Shown piece after piece: positions 7,172 through 14,706 of a stretch of DNA of 27,430 nucleotides. The stretch covers positions 1 to 27,430 of the forward strand of contig URDT01000017.1 in the NCBI GenBank assembly GCA_900546745.1, in the 5' to 3' direction. A model generated the notes under the pieces. It was given only the letters and a program-made list of their open reading frames with translations, made no database searches and was not told the origin of the DNA. The position numbers were made by a program, and so were the translations under genes. Within the stretch, counting starts at the first letter, position 1; the number at the start of each line of letters is the position of its first letter. Source of the DNA: an uncultured Mycoplasmatota bacterium. Lineage in GTDB: Bacteria > Bacillota_I > Bacilli_A > RF39 > UBA660.

Positions 7172-7591
7172 ATGAAGGGAAATTATGCATTTGATTATGT
7201 AAATGAAAATGAATTTCATAAACTAGAACGTTCATTAAAAAAATATAATATGTTAGCTTACAAAAAATTATATTTTGATTATTATCCTAAGCTAAAAGAC
7301 GGAAGTTTTTTAGGTGAATTAGTTTCTACAAATAAAGAAAAAGCTACAAAAAATTATGAATTGAAATTACCAACTGATATTATGTTTTCAAAAGTTCATG
7401 GCGATATAAAATTACATTATACTGTTTATGAAAAAGAAAAAATTGTAATGTTAAATACGATTACTCCCGAAGATATTTTAGCCGAAGGACATCAATCTGA
7501 ACTAGTAACATATAAAGGTGTTATGGTTTCTAAAGAACATTCAGATAAAGATTTATTTAAAATTAACTTATTAAATATGTTAAATAAGTAA
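7172..7591 (+). CDS. Hypothetical protein, 139 residues
   Basis: I do not recognise this protein. The ATG at 7172 is chosen because a full AGGAGG lies 6 nt upstream; an in-frame ATG at 7148 would place the ribosome binding site inside the coding part. It has no signal peptide or membrane segment and is probably cytoplasmic. It is rich in Lys, Tyr and Glu, starts MKGNYAFDYVNENEFHKLE, has an alternating hydrophobic central part (DIKLHYTVYEKEKIVMLN) that suggests beta strands, and ends in a short helix (KINLLNMLNK). It has its own promoter and terminator, so it is a single-gene unit between two operons. Codon use looks like that of its neighbours. Confidence 0.75.
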   Translation: MKGNYAFDYVNENEFHKLERSLKKYNMLAYKKLYFDYYPKLKDGSFLGELVSTNKEKATKNYELKLPTDIMFSKVHGDIKLHYTVYEKEKIVMLNTITPEDILAEGHQSELVTYKGVMVSKEHSDKDLFKINLLNMLNK

Positions 7592-7626
7592 AAGTAACTT
7601 TTTAATTAAAAAGAGTTACTTTTTTT
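7590..7626 (+). terminator. Intrinsic terminator after the unknown gene
   Basis: AAAAGTAACTTTTT pairs with AAAAAGAGTTACTTT (one 2-nt bulge) across a short AATT loop, followed by a T tract. The hairpin begins in the stop codon. Confidence 0.75.
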
Positions 7627-7676
7627 GTTCTTAATATTTTACATGAGGAAGTATTTAAAAATTTTTGATTTTGTAC

Positions 7677-7694
7677 TATAATAATATCGGTGAT
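7677..7694 (+). promoter_or_regulatory. -10 box and GGTGAT ribosome binding site of the VTT protein gene
   Basis: TATAAT (7677-7682) with only a poor -35 (TTTAAA at 7654-7659, 17 nt away). GGTGAT (7689-7694) follows 6 nt later and ends exactly 3 nt before ATG 7698. Confidence 0.6.
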
Positions 7695-7697
7695 AAA

Positions 7698-8279
7698 ATG
7701 CAACAATATATAGGACAATTTATAGATTTTATTACAAATTTTGTTGAAGGAAATAACATGTTTTTAAGTGTTTTTTTTGGTGTATTTGCAATTGTCTTAG
7801 AGTCTATTATTCCAGCACTTCCACTTGCTTTATTTATTGCTATTAATATTATTGCATTTGGAAATTTCTGGGGTTTTATTATTTCATGGCTTTCTACTGT
7901 AGCAGGGTGTACTCTTAGTTTTTTTATTTGCCGAAAATTTAGAGGATTTGTAGAAAGAAAATTCAAAAATCAAGAAAAAGTATTAGGATTTATTAATCGT
8001 GTTGATGAAATTAAATTTAGTAACTTAATGCTCATAATATCAATGCCATTTACTCCTGCTTTTTCCATTAATATAGCAGCAGGTTTATCTAAAATGAAGT
8101 ATAAAAAATATTTGTTAGCTCTTTTAATTTCAAAAACATTTATTGTTTATTTTTGGGGCTATATAGGTTCTACATTCCTTCAAAATATTACAGATGTTGA
8201 TATGTTAATTCAATTAGGAGTAATTGTTGCTATTTTATTTTTAATTTCTAAAATGATTATGAAAAAGTTTGATATATAA
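7698..8279 (+). CDS. VTT-domain (TVP38/TMEM64, SNARE-associated type) membrane protein
   Basis: The 193-residue protein has about five to six hydrophobic segments. It carries the VTT/DedA-like signatures: an early glutamate in a membrane segment with ESIIPALPLALFI, a Gly-rich turn GNFWGFIISWLSTVAGC, then a basic stretch CRKFRGFVERKFK, and MPFTPAFSINIAAGLSKM, which corresponds to the family's PF-P-N-AGLS motif. VTT-domain proteins act in lipid scrambling or export-related membrane functions; no specific substrate can be assigned here. The start is ATG 7698 with GGTGAT 3 nt upstream; an upstream in-frame TTG at 7665 lies before the -10 box and is rejected. Its TAA overlaps the AAGGAGG site of rmuC, so the two are cotranscribed and closely coupled. 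Confidence 0.82.
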   Translation: MQQYIGQFIDFITNFVEGNNMFLSVFFGVFAIVLESIIPALPLALFIAINIIAFGNFWGFIISWLSTVAGCTLSFFICRKFRGFVERKFKNQEKVLGFINRVDEIKFSNLMLIISMPFTPAFSINIAAGLSKMKYKKYLLALLISKTFIVYFWGYIGSTFLQNITDVDMLIQLGVIVAILFLISKMIMKKFDI

Positions 8280-8289
8280 GGAGGTATTT

Positions 8290-9366
8290 ATGGAATATGT
8301 AGTAATTATACTTTTAATCATTAACTTAATTGTTACACTTTCTTTGCTATTTAAAAATAATAATAAAGAAGAAACTAATATTACAGAAAGAATAGGTAGA
8401 TTAGAAACTAATATTATTAAGGAATTTGGTGATTTTAAAAATACACTAATTCGTGAATTAAACGAAGATTTCATTAAATTAAATGAGAGAGTAGAAAATA
8501 GTTTAAGACATATTAATGATGCCGTAAATGAAAGATTAGATCAAAATTTTGAAAAAACGAATAAAACATTTACTAGTGTATTAGAACGTCTTTCCAAAAT
8601 TGATGAAGCTCAAAAAAAGATTGATACATTATCAAGTGATATTGTATCTTTACAAAGTGTATTAACTGATAAAAAGACAAGAGGAATTTATGGCGAAATC
8701 AACTTAAAAAATATTATGGAAAATGTGTTTGGAGAAAATAATAAAAAGATCTATCAATTACAATATCCATTTTCTAATGGGACTATTGTAGACTGTGCTT
8801 TATTTGCTCCAGAACCATTAGGATTAATAGGAATTGATTCTAAATTTCCTTTGGAAAACTATACCAGAATGGTAGATAAAAACTTATCCGTTTTAGAAAG
8901 AGAAAGTGCAACAAAATTATTCAAAAGCGATGTAAAAAAGCATATTGATGCCATTGCTTCTAAATATATTATTCCAGGAGTTACTTCAGACCAAGCTATT
9001 TTATTTTTACCTGCTGAGGCTATTTTTGCAGAAATTAACGCATATCATCAAGATCTAATTGAATATGCTTATAAAAGAAGAGTATGGTTAACAAGTCCAA
9101 CGACTTTAATTAGTACTCTTACAACTATACAGGTTATTATCATGAATATGGAACGTGATAAATATGCTAGAGTCATTCATAAAGAATTAAAACTTTTAGA
9201 TGAAGAATTTAAACGCTATAAAGATCGTTGGGATAAATTATCTAGAAGCATTGAAACCGTTGGTAAAGATGTAAAAGAAATTCATACCACAACAGAAAAA
9301 ATTACAAAACGTTTTGATTCCATCAATAAAGTAGAAGTGGAGAAATTAGAAAATGAAGAGATGTAA
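8290..9366 (+). CDS. rmuC: RmuC-family DNA recombination protein
   Basis: The 358-residue protein has one N-terminal membrane segment (VVIILLIINLIVTLSLLF), a long coiled coil (about 30-125) and the RmuC nuclease-like domain. Recognisable parts are TRGIYGEINLKNIME, IGIDSKFPLENYTRM, KKHIDAIASKYI, ILFLPAEAIFAEI and RVWLTSPTTLISTLTTI. RmuC proteins belong to the PD-(D/E)XK-like group and limit inversions between short inverted repeats in E. coli; the IDSKFP segment contains the expected acidic-Lys core. The start is ATG 8290 after AAGGAGG (8278-8284); an in-frame TTG at 8269 would cover that site. It follows the VTT gene by 10 nt and overlaps the next gene by 14 nt, so it is the middle gene of a three-gene operon. 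Length is somewhat short compared with E. coli RmuC but usual for Bacillota. Confidence 0.92.
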   Translation: MEYVVIILLIINLIVTLSLLFKNNNKEETNITERIGRLETNIIKEFGDFKNTLIRELNEDFIKLNERVENSLRHINDAVNERLDQNFEKTNKTFTSVLERLSKIDEAQKKIDTLSSDIVSLQSVLTDKKTRGIYGEINLKNIMENVFGENNKKIYQLQYPFSNGTIVDCALFAPEPLGLIGIDSKFPLENYTRMVDKNLSVLERESATKLFKSDVKKHIDAIASKYIIPGVTSDQAILFLPAEAIFAEINAYHQDLIEYAYKRRVWLTSPTTLISTLTTIQVIIMNMERDKYARVIHKELKLLDEEFKRYKDRWDKLSRSIETVGKDVKEIHTTTEKITKRFDSINKVEVEKLENEEM

Positions 9367-9937
9367 TCAATTTTTAATTTTATTAGGATGTATACTTAGT
9401 ATCATATATACATTAAATACAACCGAAACTTATGAAATTTTGATTCGAATTAGTTTTATTCCTGTTTTATTATTGCCAACTTTTTTGAGAAAATTAAACA
9501 TAAAAATTAGTTTAGATGGAGAATTTATATACCTTGTATTTGTTTATTTAGCGCATTTCTTAGGTTCTATTGTGGAACTTTATAATCAGATTTATTTCTT
9601 TGATACAGTGACTCATTTTCTATCCGGAATAGTAGTTTCCATCTTTGCCTTTGGCTTTTTGAAAAAGAATAAAATAAAAACAAATCTTCCCTTTGAAATT
9701 TTATTTATCTTAGGGGTTTCTTGCCTTGTTGCCTTTTCTTGGGAAACTTTTGAATTTACTTGTGATCAACTATTTGGTAAAGATGCTCAAAAAGTAATTG
9801 AAACAGGAGTTACAGATACCATGAAAGATATGATAGTAGCGTTTCTAGGAGCTAGTTTATTCTGTATTTCGTATGCTTATGAAAAAATAAATCATAAAAA
9901 TTACTTAATCAATCATTATGAAAATAATTTAAAATGA
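9353..9937 (+). CDS. DUF2238/YjdF-like membrane protein
   Basis: The 194-residue protein has about five to six membrane segments. The motifs fit the DUF2238 (YjdF) family: FFDTVTHFLSGIVVSIFAFGF, then a Trp-Glu pair in VAFSWETFEFTCDQLFG, and GVTDTMKDMIVAFLGA near the end. The acidic and His residues inside membrane segments (D-x-x-x-H, W-E, D-T-x-x-D-M) suggest a polar site in the membrane, but no reaction is known to me for this family. ATG 9353 lies inside the last codons of rmuC (14-base overlap) with GTGGAGA about 8 nt upstream, so translation is coupled. No hairpin follows; the next promoter lies 12 nt after the stop. Confidence 0.75.
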   Translation: MKRCNQFLILLGCILSIIYTLNTTETYEILIRISFIPVLLLPTFLRKLNIKISLDGEFIYLVFVYLAHFLGSIVELYNQIYFFDTVTHFLSGIVVSIFAFGFLKKNKIKTNLPFEILFILGVSCLVAFSWETFEFTCDQLFGKDAQKVIETGVTDTMKDMIVAFLGASLFCISYAYEKINHKNYLINHYENNLK

Positions 9938-9948
9938 TAGAAAATAAC

Positions 9949-9977
9949 TTGTAAAGAAGCAGAGTATTTGTTATAAT
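9949..9977 (+). promoter_or_regulatory. Promoter of rpsB-tsf with extended -10
   Basis: TTGTAA (9949-9954), exactly 17 nt, and TATAAT (9972-9977), preceded by TGT, which makes an extended -10. A strong promoter fits ribosomal genes. Confidence 0.8.
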
Positions 9978-9983
9978 ACTATT

Positions 9984-10083
9984 GGCTTTTTCAAATAGTC
10001 ACATTATGAATTCTTATGCCTAGTGCCTATTAGGTGGTATGAGTTAGAAGTAATGGAAGAAATAACAAAAGGAGGAAAAAAAT
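9984..10083 (+). promoter_or_regulatory. rpsB 5' leader with hairpin, possible S2 autoregulation site
   Basis: The leader is about 100 nt, long for this window. CTTATGCC (10013-10020) can pair with GGTATGAG (10036-10043), 8 pairs with two wobbles. An alternative CCTA/TAGG pairing (10019-10022 with 10031-10034) uses part of the same bases. Leaders of rpsB are autoregulated by S2 in several bacteria; whether this one belongs to a known class I cannot tell. AGGAGG lies before the ATG. Confidence 0.4.
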
Positions 10084-11112
10084 ATGGCAGTAGTGTCAAT
10101 GAGTTATTTATTAGAATCAGGAGTTCACTTTGGTCATCAAACTAAAAGATGGAATCCTAAAATGAAAGAGTATATTTTCTCAAGTAGAGATGATATCTAT
10201 ATTATCGATTTACAAAAAACAGCAAAGAAAATCGAAGAAGCATATAGTGCTTTAAAAGAAATTGCTGCAAATGGTGGAAAGGTTTTATTCGTAGGAACTA
10301 GAAAACAAGCTAGTGAAGCTGTAAAAGAAGAAGCACTTCGTTCAAATTCTTACTATGTTTCAGAAAGATGGTTAGGCGGTACTTTAACAAACTTCCGTAC
10401 AATCAGAAAAAGAGTTAAAAGACTAGAAGAAATCGAAAAAATGGAACAAGATGGTACATTCGATAAATTACCTAAAAAAGAAGTAATTGGTCTTAAAAAA
10501 GAATATGACAAATTAAATAAATTATTATGTGGTATTCGTGAAATGAACAAATTACCTCAAGCAATGTATATTGTAGATCCTTCAAAAGAAGAAATCGCAA
10601 TTAGAGAAGCTAGAAGATTACATATTCCAGTATTTGGAATCGTAGATACAAATTGTGATCCAGATATGGTTGATTACGTAATTCCAGCTAATGATGATGC
10701 TATTAGAGCTGTAAAATTAATTACAGGTGTTATGGCAAATGCTATCGTTGAAGCAAATGGTGGTAAAATCGTTGAATATGTAAAAGATGAAGATAAAAAC
10801 GATGAAAATATTATGGAAAGAGCTTTAGAAACAGTAAAAAGAAGAGAAGACCGTCCAAGAAGAAATTTTGATAAAAAATTTGATGGTAAAAGAAACTTCG
10901 ATAATAAGAATAGAAAATCTTTCACAAAAAATGAATCAAAAGAAAATCCAAAAACAGAAAAGAAATCAGAAACTGTAGAAAGTCCTAAAAAAGAAGAAGC
11001 CAAGGATTTAACAAATTTAACAGTTGCTGAACTTAGAGATTTAGCAAAGTCTAAAGAAGTTAAAGGATATTCAACTATGAAAAAAGCAGAGCTTTTAGAA
11101 GCTTTAAAATAA
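10084..11112 (+). CDS. rpsB: 30S ribosomal protein S2 with C-terminal SAP-like extension
   Basis: Residues 1 to about 245 are a typical S2: MSYLLESGVHFGHQTKRWNP, RWLGGTLTNF (95-104), and VDPSKEEIAIREA with the VDTNCDPDMVDYVIPANDDA segment (188-206). S2 joins the 30S head-body junction late in assembly and helps bind S1. Here about 100 residues are added: a basic, Lys/Arg/Asn-rich linker (about 252-308) and a helix-extended-helix unit, LTVAELRDLAKSKEVKGYS up to the end (about 310-342), which resembles SAP/Rho-N or HeH domains that bind nucleic acid. Total 342 residues against about 230-260 in most bacteria. ATG 10084 has AAAGGAGG upstream. It is followed by a perfect hairpin without a T tract and then tsf, the usual partner. 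Confidence 0.97.
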   Translation: MAVVSMSYLLESGVHFGHQTKRWNPKMKEYIFSSRDDIYIIDLQKTAKKIEEAYSALKEIAANGGKVLFVGTRKQASEAVKEEALRSNSYYVSERWLGGTLTNFRTIRKRVKRLEEIEKMEQDGTFDKLPKKEVIGLKKEYDKLNKLLCGIREMNKLPQAMYIVDPSKEEIAIREARRLHIPVFGIVDTNCDPDMVDYVIPANDDAIRAVKLITGVMANAIVEANGGKIVEYVKDEDKNDENIMERALETVKRREDRPRRNFDKKFDGKRNFDNKNRKSFTKNESKENPKTEKKSETVESPKKEEAKDLTNLTVAELRDLAKSKEVKGYSTMKKAELLEALK

Positions 11113-11114
11113 AT

Positions 11115-11140
11115 GAAAGATGATTGAAAAATCATCTTTC
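11115..11140 (+). other. Intercistronic GNRA-capped hairpin between rpsB and tsf
   Basis: GAAAGATGATT (11115-11125) and AATCATCTTTC (11130-11140) form a perfect 11-bp stem closed by a GAAA tetraloop. No T tract follows, so this is more likely an RNA-processing or stability element than a full terminator; it may lower tsf transcription relative to rpsB. Confidence 0.7.
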
Positions 11141-11160
11141 CGTGTATAGGAGGAAAAAAT

Positions 11161-12039
11161 ATGGTAACTGCTAGTTTAGTAAAAGAATTAAGAGAAAAAA
11201 CAGGAGCAGGAATGCTTGACTGTAAAAAAGCCTTAGAAGCAACTAATGCTGATATCGAAGCTGCTATTGATTGGTTAAGAGAAAAAGGAATTTCGAAAGC
11301 GGCTAAAAAAGCTGATAGAATTGCAGCTGAAGGAATTGCAGCAGTTCTAATTGATGGTAACACTGCTGCAATTGTAGAAGTAAATTCAGAAACAGACTTT
11401 GTTGCTAAAAACGAGGAATTTAAATCATTAGTTCAAACAATTTTAAAAGCAATCATTCATTCAAATGCTACTACAGTAGAAGAACTATTAGAAGAAAAAA
11501 CTGAAGATGGATCAACAGTAAATGAATTGATTATTTCTAAAACTGCTACAATAGGAGAAAAATTATCATTAAGAAGATTCACAAAATTAACAAAGAATGA
11601 TAATGAATCATTTGGTGAATACATTCATATGGGAGGAAAAATTGCTGTTTTAACTTTAGTAGAAAACACTACTAGTGAAGTAGCTAAGGAAATTTCTATG
11701 CATGCTGCAGCAATGCGTCCACTTTATACAAAATCAAGTGAAGTTCCAACAGAAGTTCTAGATAAAGAAAAAGAAATTATGAGAGAACAACTAATGAATG
11801 AAGGAAAACCAGCTGATAAGATTGATAATATTTTAATTGGAAAAGTAAAAAAATATTATGAAGAGGTTTGCTTAGAAAATCAAATATTTGTAAAAGCAGA
11901 AAACAAAGAAACAGTTGGAGAATATGCTTCAAAAAATGGTGGTTCAATTGTTACTATGATTCGTTATGAAGTAGGCGAAGGAATTGAGAAAAAAGAAGAA
12001 AATTTCGCTGAAGAAGTAGCAAAACAAATCAATGGATAA
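11161..12039 (+). CDS. tsf: Elongation factor Ts
   Basis: EF-Ts exchanges GDP for GTP on EF-Tu. The 292-residue protein opens with the UBA-like domain LVKELREKTGAGMLDCKKALEATNAD and carries the family signature with IVEVNSETDFVAKNEEF (about residues 74-90) that contacts EF-Tu. It continues with two core subdomains (YIHMGGKIAVLTLVE; SMHAAAMRPLYT) and ends in VTMIRYEVGEGIEK. Length is normal. ATG 11161 has AGGAGG 7 nt upstream. It lies 48 nt after rpsB, and a terminator follows. In most Bacillota pyrH and frr come next; here an unrelated gene sits where pyrH would be. Confidence 0.97.
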   Translation: MVTASLVKELREKTGAGMLDCKKALEATNADIEAAIDWLREKGISKAAKKADRIAAEGIAAVLIDGNTAAIVEVNSETDFVAKNEEFKSLVQTILKAIIHSNATTVEELLEEKTEDGSTVNELIISKTATIGEKLSLRRFTKLTKNDNESFGEYIHMGGKIAVLTLVENTTSEVAKEISMHAAAMRPLYTKSSEVPTEVLDKEKEIMREQLMNEGKPADKIDNILIGKVKKYYEEVCLENQIFVKAENKETVGEYASKNGGSIVTMIRYEVGEGIEKKEENFAEEVAKQING

Positions 12040-12063
12040 AAGGCAACTTAGGTTGTTTTTTTT
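12040..12063 (+). terminator. Intrinsic terminator after tsf
   Basis: CAAC (12044-12047) pairs with GTTG (12052-12055) around TTAG, extended outward by G-U and A-U pairs, followed by a run of eight T. It begins directly after the tsf stop. Confidence 0.65.
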
Positions 12064-12088
12064 CAAATTTTTATGGTAGGGAGGAATT

Positions 12089-12703
12089 ATGAGCGATAGC
12101 AATTTGGGAAATTTAGATTTTCAAAATTTTTGGGAATTGAAAAAATATTTTTCAGGTGAGAATAGTATCTTTTTAACAGATGACAATATTGGATTTCATG
12201 AAAGTATTTCAAATGATGTGATAGATAATATTACCAATATTACCAATCAGTTAGACTCATTCATTTATGATTTTTTTCACAATCATGATTTTGATTATCA
12301 TGAAAATTCTCAAAATGGTTGTTATATGCTTTCCAGTCTTTTTTGTCTTTCTGATTCTAGTTGGAATTTAGTACAAGGGGAGTATAAATTTCAAAATAAA
12401 AAACATCCATTCTATCATTCTTGGTTAGAAAAAGAAGAAATTGTTTATGATCCTGCTATGAGAGTAGTTACACCAAAAAGATTATATGAGAATTATTTTA
12501 ATTCAAAGTATCATTATGAAAAAGAGGAATTAATAAAACTTCTAAAAAGAACAGCTACATTTACTTATTATGAAGAAGATTTACAAAGAGGATGCATTAA
12601 TCCATTAGGTCAATTATTTTATTATGATACAAAAAATGCTGAATTAGCGGCTAATAAAATTTTGAATAGTCTAGATATTTATTTCCACCAAAAGACAAAA
12701 TAA
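12089..12703 (+). CDS. Unknown protein with a possible papain-like Cys-His-Asp core
   Basis: No named family recognised. The 204-residue protein has no signal peptide or membrane segment. The most conserved-looking part is the middle: NGCYMLSSLFCLSDSSW with Cys78 at the start of a helix, then HSW with His110, then EIVYDPAMRVV with Asp121. The order Cys (helix start), His before an aromatic residue, and a strand ending in Asp is what transglutaminase/papain-type enzymes show, so a cysteine peptidase-like or acyltransferase-like fold is a fair inference, not a demonstration. The flanks are rich in Asn, Asp and aromatic residues. ATG 12089 has AGGGAGG 6 nt upstream. It sits between tsf and frr, the place usually taken by pyrH (UMP kinase), to which it has no resemblance. 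Confidence 0.72.
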   Translation: MSDSNLGNLDFQNFWELKKYFSGENSIFLTDDNIGFHESISNDVIDNITNITNQLDSFIYDFFHNHDFDYHENSQNGCYMLSSLFCLSDSSWNLVQGEYKFQNKKHPFYHSWLEKEEIVYDPAMRVVTPKRLYENYFNSKYHYEKEELIKLLKRTATFTYYEEDLQRGCINPLGQLFYYDTKNAELAANKILNSLDIYFHQKTK

Positions 12704-12708
12704 ATTAC

Positions 12709-12737
12709 TTGAATATTAAGAACTACTATATTATAAT
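12709..12737 (+). promoter_or_regulatory. Promoter of frr
   Basis: TTGAAT (12709-12714), 17 nt and TATAAT (12732-12737). AAGGGAG (12744-12750) follows, so the leader is about 15-20 nt. Confidence 0.7.
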
Positions 12738-12758
12738 ATTAACAAGGGAGAGATATTG

Positions 12759-13301
12759 ATGGATGAAATTTTATTAGAAACAGAAGAAAAAATGACTAAC
12801 ACGATTTCTAATTTAGAAAAAAGATTACTAAATATTAGAGCAGGAAGAGCTAACCCTGCTATCTTAGATGGGATTAGTGTTTCTTATTATGGAGTAGATA
12901 CACCATTAAAAGGACTTGCTACAGTTTCTATACCAGAAGCTAGACAACTTGCTATTAAACCTTATGACCGTTCTACTATTGGAGCTATTGAAAAAGCTAT
13001 TTATGAGGCAAATATAGGATTAACACCTAATAATAATGGTGAAGTTATTATATTAAATATTCCTGCTTTAACAGAAGAAACTAGAAGAGAATACGTAAAA
13101 CAAGCCAAAAATGTTGCCGAAGAAGCAAAAATCGCTTTAAGAAATATTAGACAAGACGCTAATAATGATATTAAAAAGTTGGAAATCACAGAAGACGAAA
13201 TAAAAAATGGACAAGAACAAGTTCAAGAACTAATTAATAAATATAATAAAATAGTAGATGAAAAGGCAAAAGCAAAAGAAACAGAATTGATGACTGTATA
13301 A
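12759..13301 (+). CDS. frr: Ribosome recycling factor
   Basis: RRF, with EF-G, splits post-termination ribosomes. The 180-residue protein spans the family length (about 185). It shows LLNIRAGRANPAILDGISVSYYG in the first helix and hinge, TPLKGLATVSIPEARQLAIKPYD, and the C-terminal helices with LTEETRREYVKQAKNVAEEAKIALRNIRQDAN. ATG 12759 is chosen with AAGGGAG 8 nt upstream; the adjacent in-frame TTG at 12756 is less likely. It has its own promoter and its stop is inside a terminator, so it is a single-gene unit, whereas in many relatives it is cotranscribed with pyrH. Confidence 0.97.
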   Translation: MDEILLETEEKMTNTISNLEKRLLNIRAGRANPAILDGISVSYYGVDTPLKGLATVSIPEARQLAIKPYDRSTIGAIEKAIYEANIGLTPNNNGEVIILNIPALTEETRREYVKQAKNVAEEAKIALRNIRQDANNDIKKLEITEDEIKNGQEQVQELINKYNKIVDEKAKAKETELMTV

Positions 13302-13326
13302 CAACATGAATAATGTTGTTTTTTTT
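13300..13326 (+). terminator. Terminator overlapping the frr stop
   Basis: AACAACAT (13300-13307) and ATGTTGTT (13313-13320) are perfect complements around GAATA, followed by six more T. The stem begins with the last two bases of the stop codon. Confidence 0.85.
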
Positions 13327-13337
13327 CACGAAAAATT

Positions 13338-13359
13338 TGTTATAATGAATTTAGGTGAT
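13338..13359 (+). promoter_or_regulatory. Extended -10 promoter and GGTGAT site of the phosphoesterase gene
   Basis: TG at 13338-13339, one base, TATAAT (13341-13346), then 7 nt and GGTGAT (13354-13359), which ends 3 nt before ATG 13363. No good -35; that region is the T tract of the frr terminator. Confidence 0.7.
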
Positions 13360-13362
13360 AAG

Positions 13363-14250
13363 ATGGAAAAATTAAATCAATTAACTTCTTTATTAGCAAA
13401 AGATTTACCAATCGAAGAAATACTAAGAGAACTAAATTGTAATAGACAACAATTGTTAGAATATTTAAAAAAATTAAAAGCAATTAATTACTATTTTGAA
13501 TATCATATTTTTGATAATAAAAAGACAATATTGACATCTAATTATGATTCTAATGGAACAGGTGTTAATATTTATTCAAACAAAGAAGTTTTATCTGTTA
13601 TAGCAATATCAGATATCCATTGTGGTTCTAAATCCGAAAGAGCAGATTTGTTAGATGAAGTATATAATTATGCAATAGAAAATAATATTCATATTATATT
13701 TAACTTAGGTGATCTTATTGATGGAAAAAATTCTAAAGACCCAACTCAAAAACAGTTAGAAAAATTGTATCAGATATATCCTTATGATCCTTCTATAACC
13801 AATATTGTTTTGCTTGGGAATCATGATTATCATAGTTTTTATTATGATGATTATGATATTTCAGAAGACTTATTTATCAATAGAGATGATTTCATTGTTA
13901 CAGGATATGGGCTTTCCTATGTGGCATTAGAAAAAACATTAATAGGATTACATCATGATTTAAGTATTGTCCCAAATCCAATCATTCATGCTCCTGCTCC
14001 AATCCACTTACATGGGCATTCTCATTATTATAAAGTAACAACGGGTAGTTTATTAAAAATAATGGTGCCCACTTTAAGTAATCATATATTTGATTACAAA
14101 AATACATTCCCTGGATTTTTGAAAATTGATTTTTACTTCAACTATAATAAAATTACGAAAGTAAATATTCAAAGTAAAATATTGTTAGATAGATTAATTA
14201 CTACCAGTGAATTAGATTATTCAGTTCCTGTTTTAAAAAAGAAAAAATAA
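13363..14250 (+). CDS. Metallophosphoesterase (calcineurin-like)
   Basis: The 295-residue protein has the full set of calcineurin-like metal-binding motifs: AISDIHCG (D84, H86), NLGDLIDG (G116, D117), LLGNHDYH (152-157), GLHHD (195-199) and HLHGHSHYYK with His at 217, 219 and 221. It should bind two metal ions and hydrolyse phosphoesters; the substrate is unknown. The first 60 residues are helical, with EEILRELNCNRQQLLEYL resembling a helix-turn-helix, so there may be an added DNA- or RNA-binding part. ATG 13363 is chosen because of GGTGAT; an in-frame ATG at 13306 lies in the frr terminator. The nusB gene follows from its own short promoter. Confidence 0.88.
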   Translation: MEKLNQLTSLLAKDLPIEEILRELNCNRQQLLEYLKKLKAINYYFEYHIFDNKKTILTSNYDSNGTGVNIYSNKEVLSVIAISDIHCGSKSERADLLDEVYNYAIENNIHIIFNLGDLIDGKNSKDPTQKQLEKLYQIYPYDPSITNIVLLGNHDYHSFYYDDYDISEDLFINRDDFIVTGYGLSYVALEKTLIGLHHDLSIVPNPIIHAPAPIHLHGHSHYYKVTTGSLLKIMVPTLSNHIFDYKNTFPGFLKIDFYFNYNKITKVNIQSKILLDRLITTSELDYSVPVLKKKK

Positions 14251-14271
14251 CTACAAAATTATATTTTTCTA

Positions 14272-14293
14272 TGATATAATGAGTCAAGGTGAT
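14272..14293 (+). promoter_or_regulatory. Extended -10 promoter and GGTGAT site of nusB
   Basis: TGA followed by TATAAT (14275-14280), 7 nt, GGTGAT (14288-14293), 3 nt, ATG 14297. The -35 region (TACAAA at 14252-14257) is weak. Confidence 0.68.
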
Positions 14294-14296
14294 GTT

Positions 14297-14698
14297 ATGG
14301 AACAATTAAATAGAAGTGAACTTAGAAAAAAAATAATGACAATTTTGTACCAAATTAATGTATATAAGACAAATAAAATTCCTTATGAGGTGGATCATGT
14401 AATTCATGAAGTAATGGAAATTGATAACGAATTTGTCAAAGAAATCGTGTATGGTGTCATTACATATGAAAAAGATATTATTGAAATTGCGAATAAATAT
14501 TTAGATGGTTGGACTATTGACCGACTAGGAAATACGGATAAAGCAATCTTAGAAATGGGTATTTATGAACTATTATATACAAATACACCAGATATTGTTT
14601 GTATTAATGAGGCAATTGAATTAGCGAAGTCTTATAGTGATGATAAAGTAAAAAATATGATTAATGGAGTCTTGGATAAAATTTATCACAATAAGTAG
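14297..14698 (+). CDS. nusB: Transcription antitermination factor NusB
   Basis: NusB, with S10, binds boxA RNA in antitermination of rRNA operons. The 133-residue helical protein begins MEQLNRSELRKKIMTILYQINVY and carries WTIDRLGNTDKAILEMGIYELLY, IVCINEAIELAKSYSDDKV and NMINGVLDKI, all typical of the family. Length is normal (about 130-140). ATG 14297 has GGTGAT 3 nt upstream; the in-frame ATG at 14279 starts inside the -10 box and is rejected. xseA starts 8 nt after the stop, so nusB-xseA-xseB and the next gene form one operon, a common Bacillota order. Confidence 0.95.
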   Translation: MEQLNRSELRKKIMTILYQINVYKTNKIPYEVDHVIHEVMEIDNEFVKEIVYGVITYEKDIIEIANKYLDGWTIDRLGNTDKAILEMGIYELLYTNTPDIVCINEAIELAKSYSDDKVKNMINGVLDKIYHNK

Positions 14699-14706
14699 GT
14701 GGATAT

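Noticed and set aside
9935..9940. TGA read as Trp (mycoplasma code)
   Set aside because: Trp is encoded by TGG throughout, and TGA ends tmk and the DUF2238-like gene at the expected places.
10674..11363. 229-codon - strand frame across rpsB and tsf
   Set aside because: It lies antisense to two certain genes and its Ser/Phe/Leu-rich product is typical of reverse translation of Lys-rich genes.
13306..13362. Longer N-terminus of the phosphoesterase from ATG 13306
   Set aside because: The stretch covers the frr terminator and the extended -10 promoter; GGTGAT marks ATG 13363.
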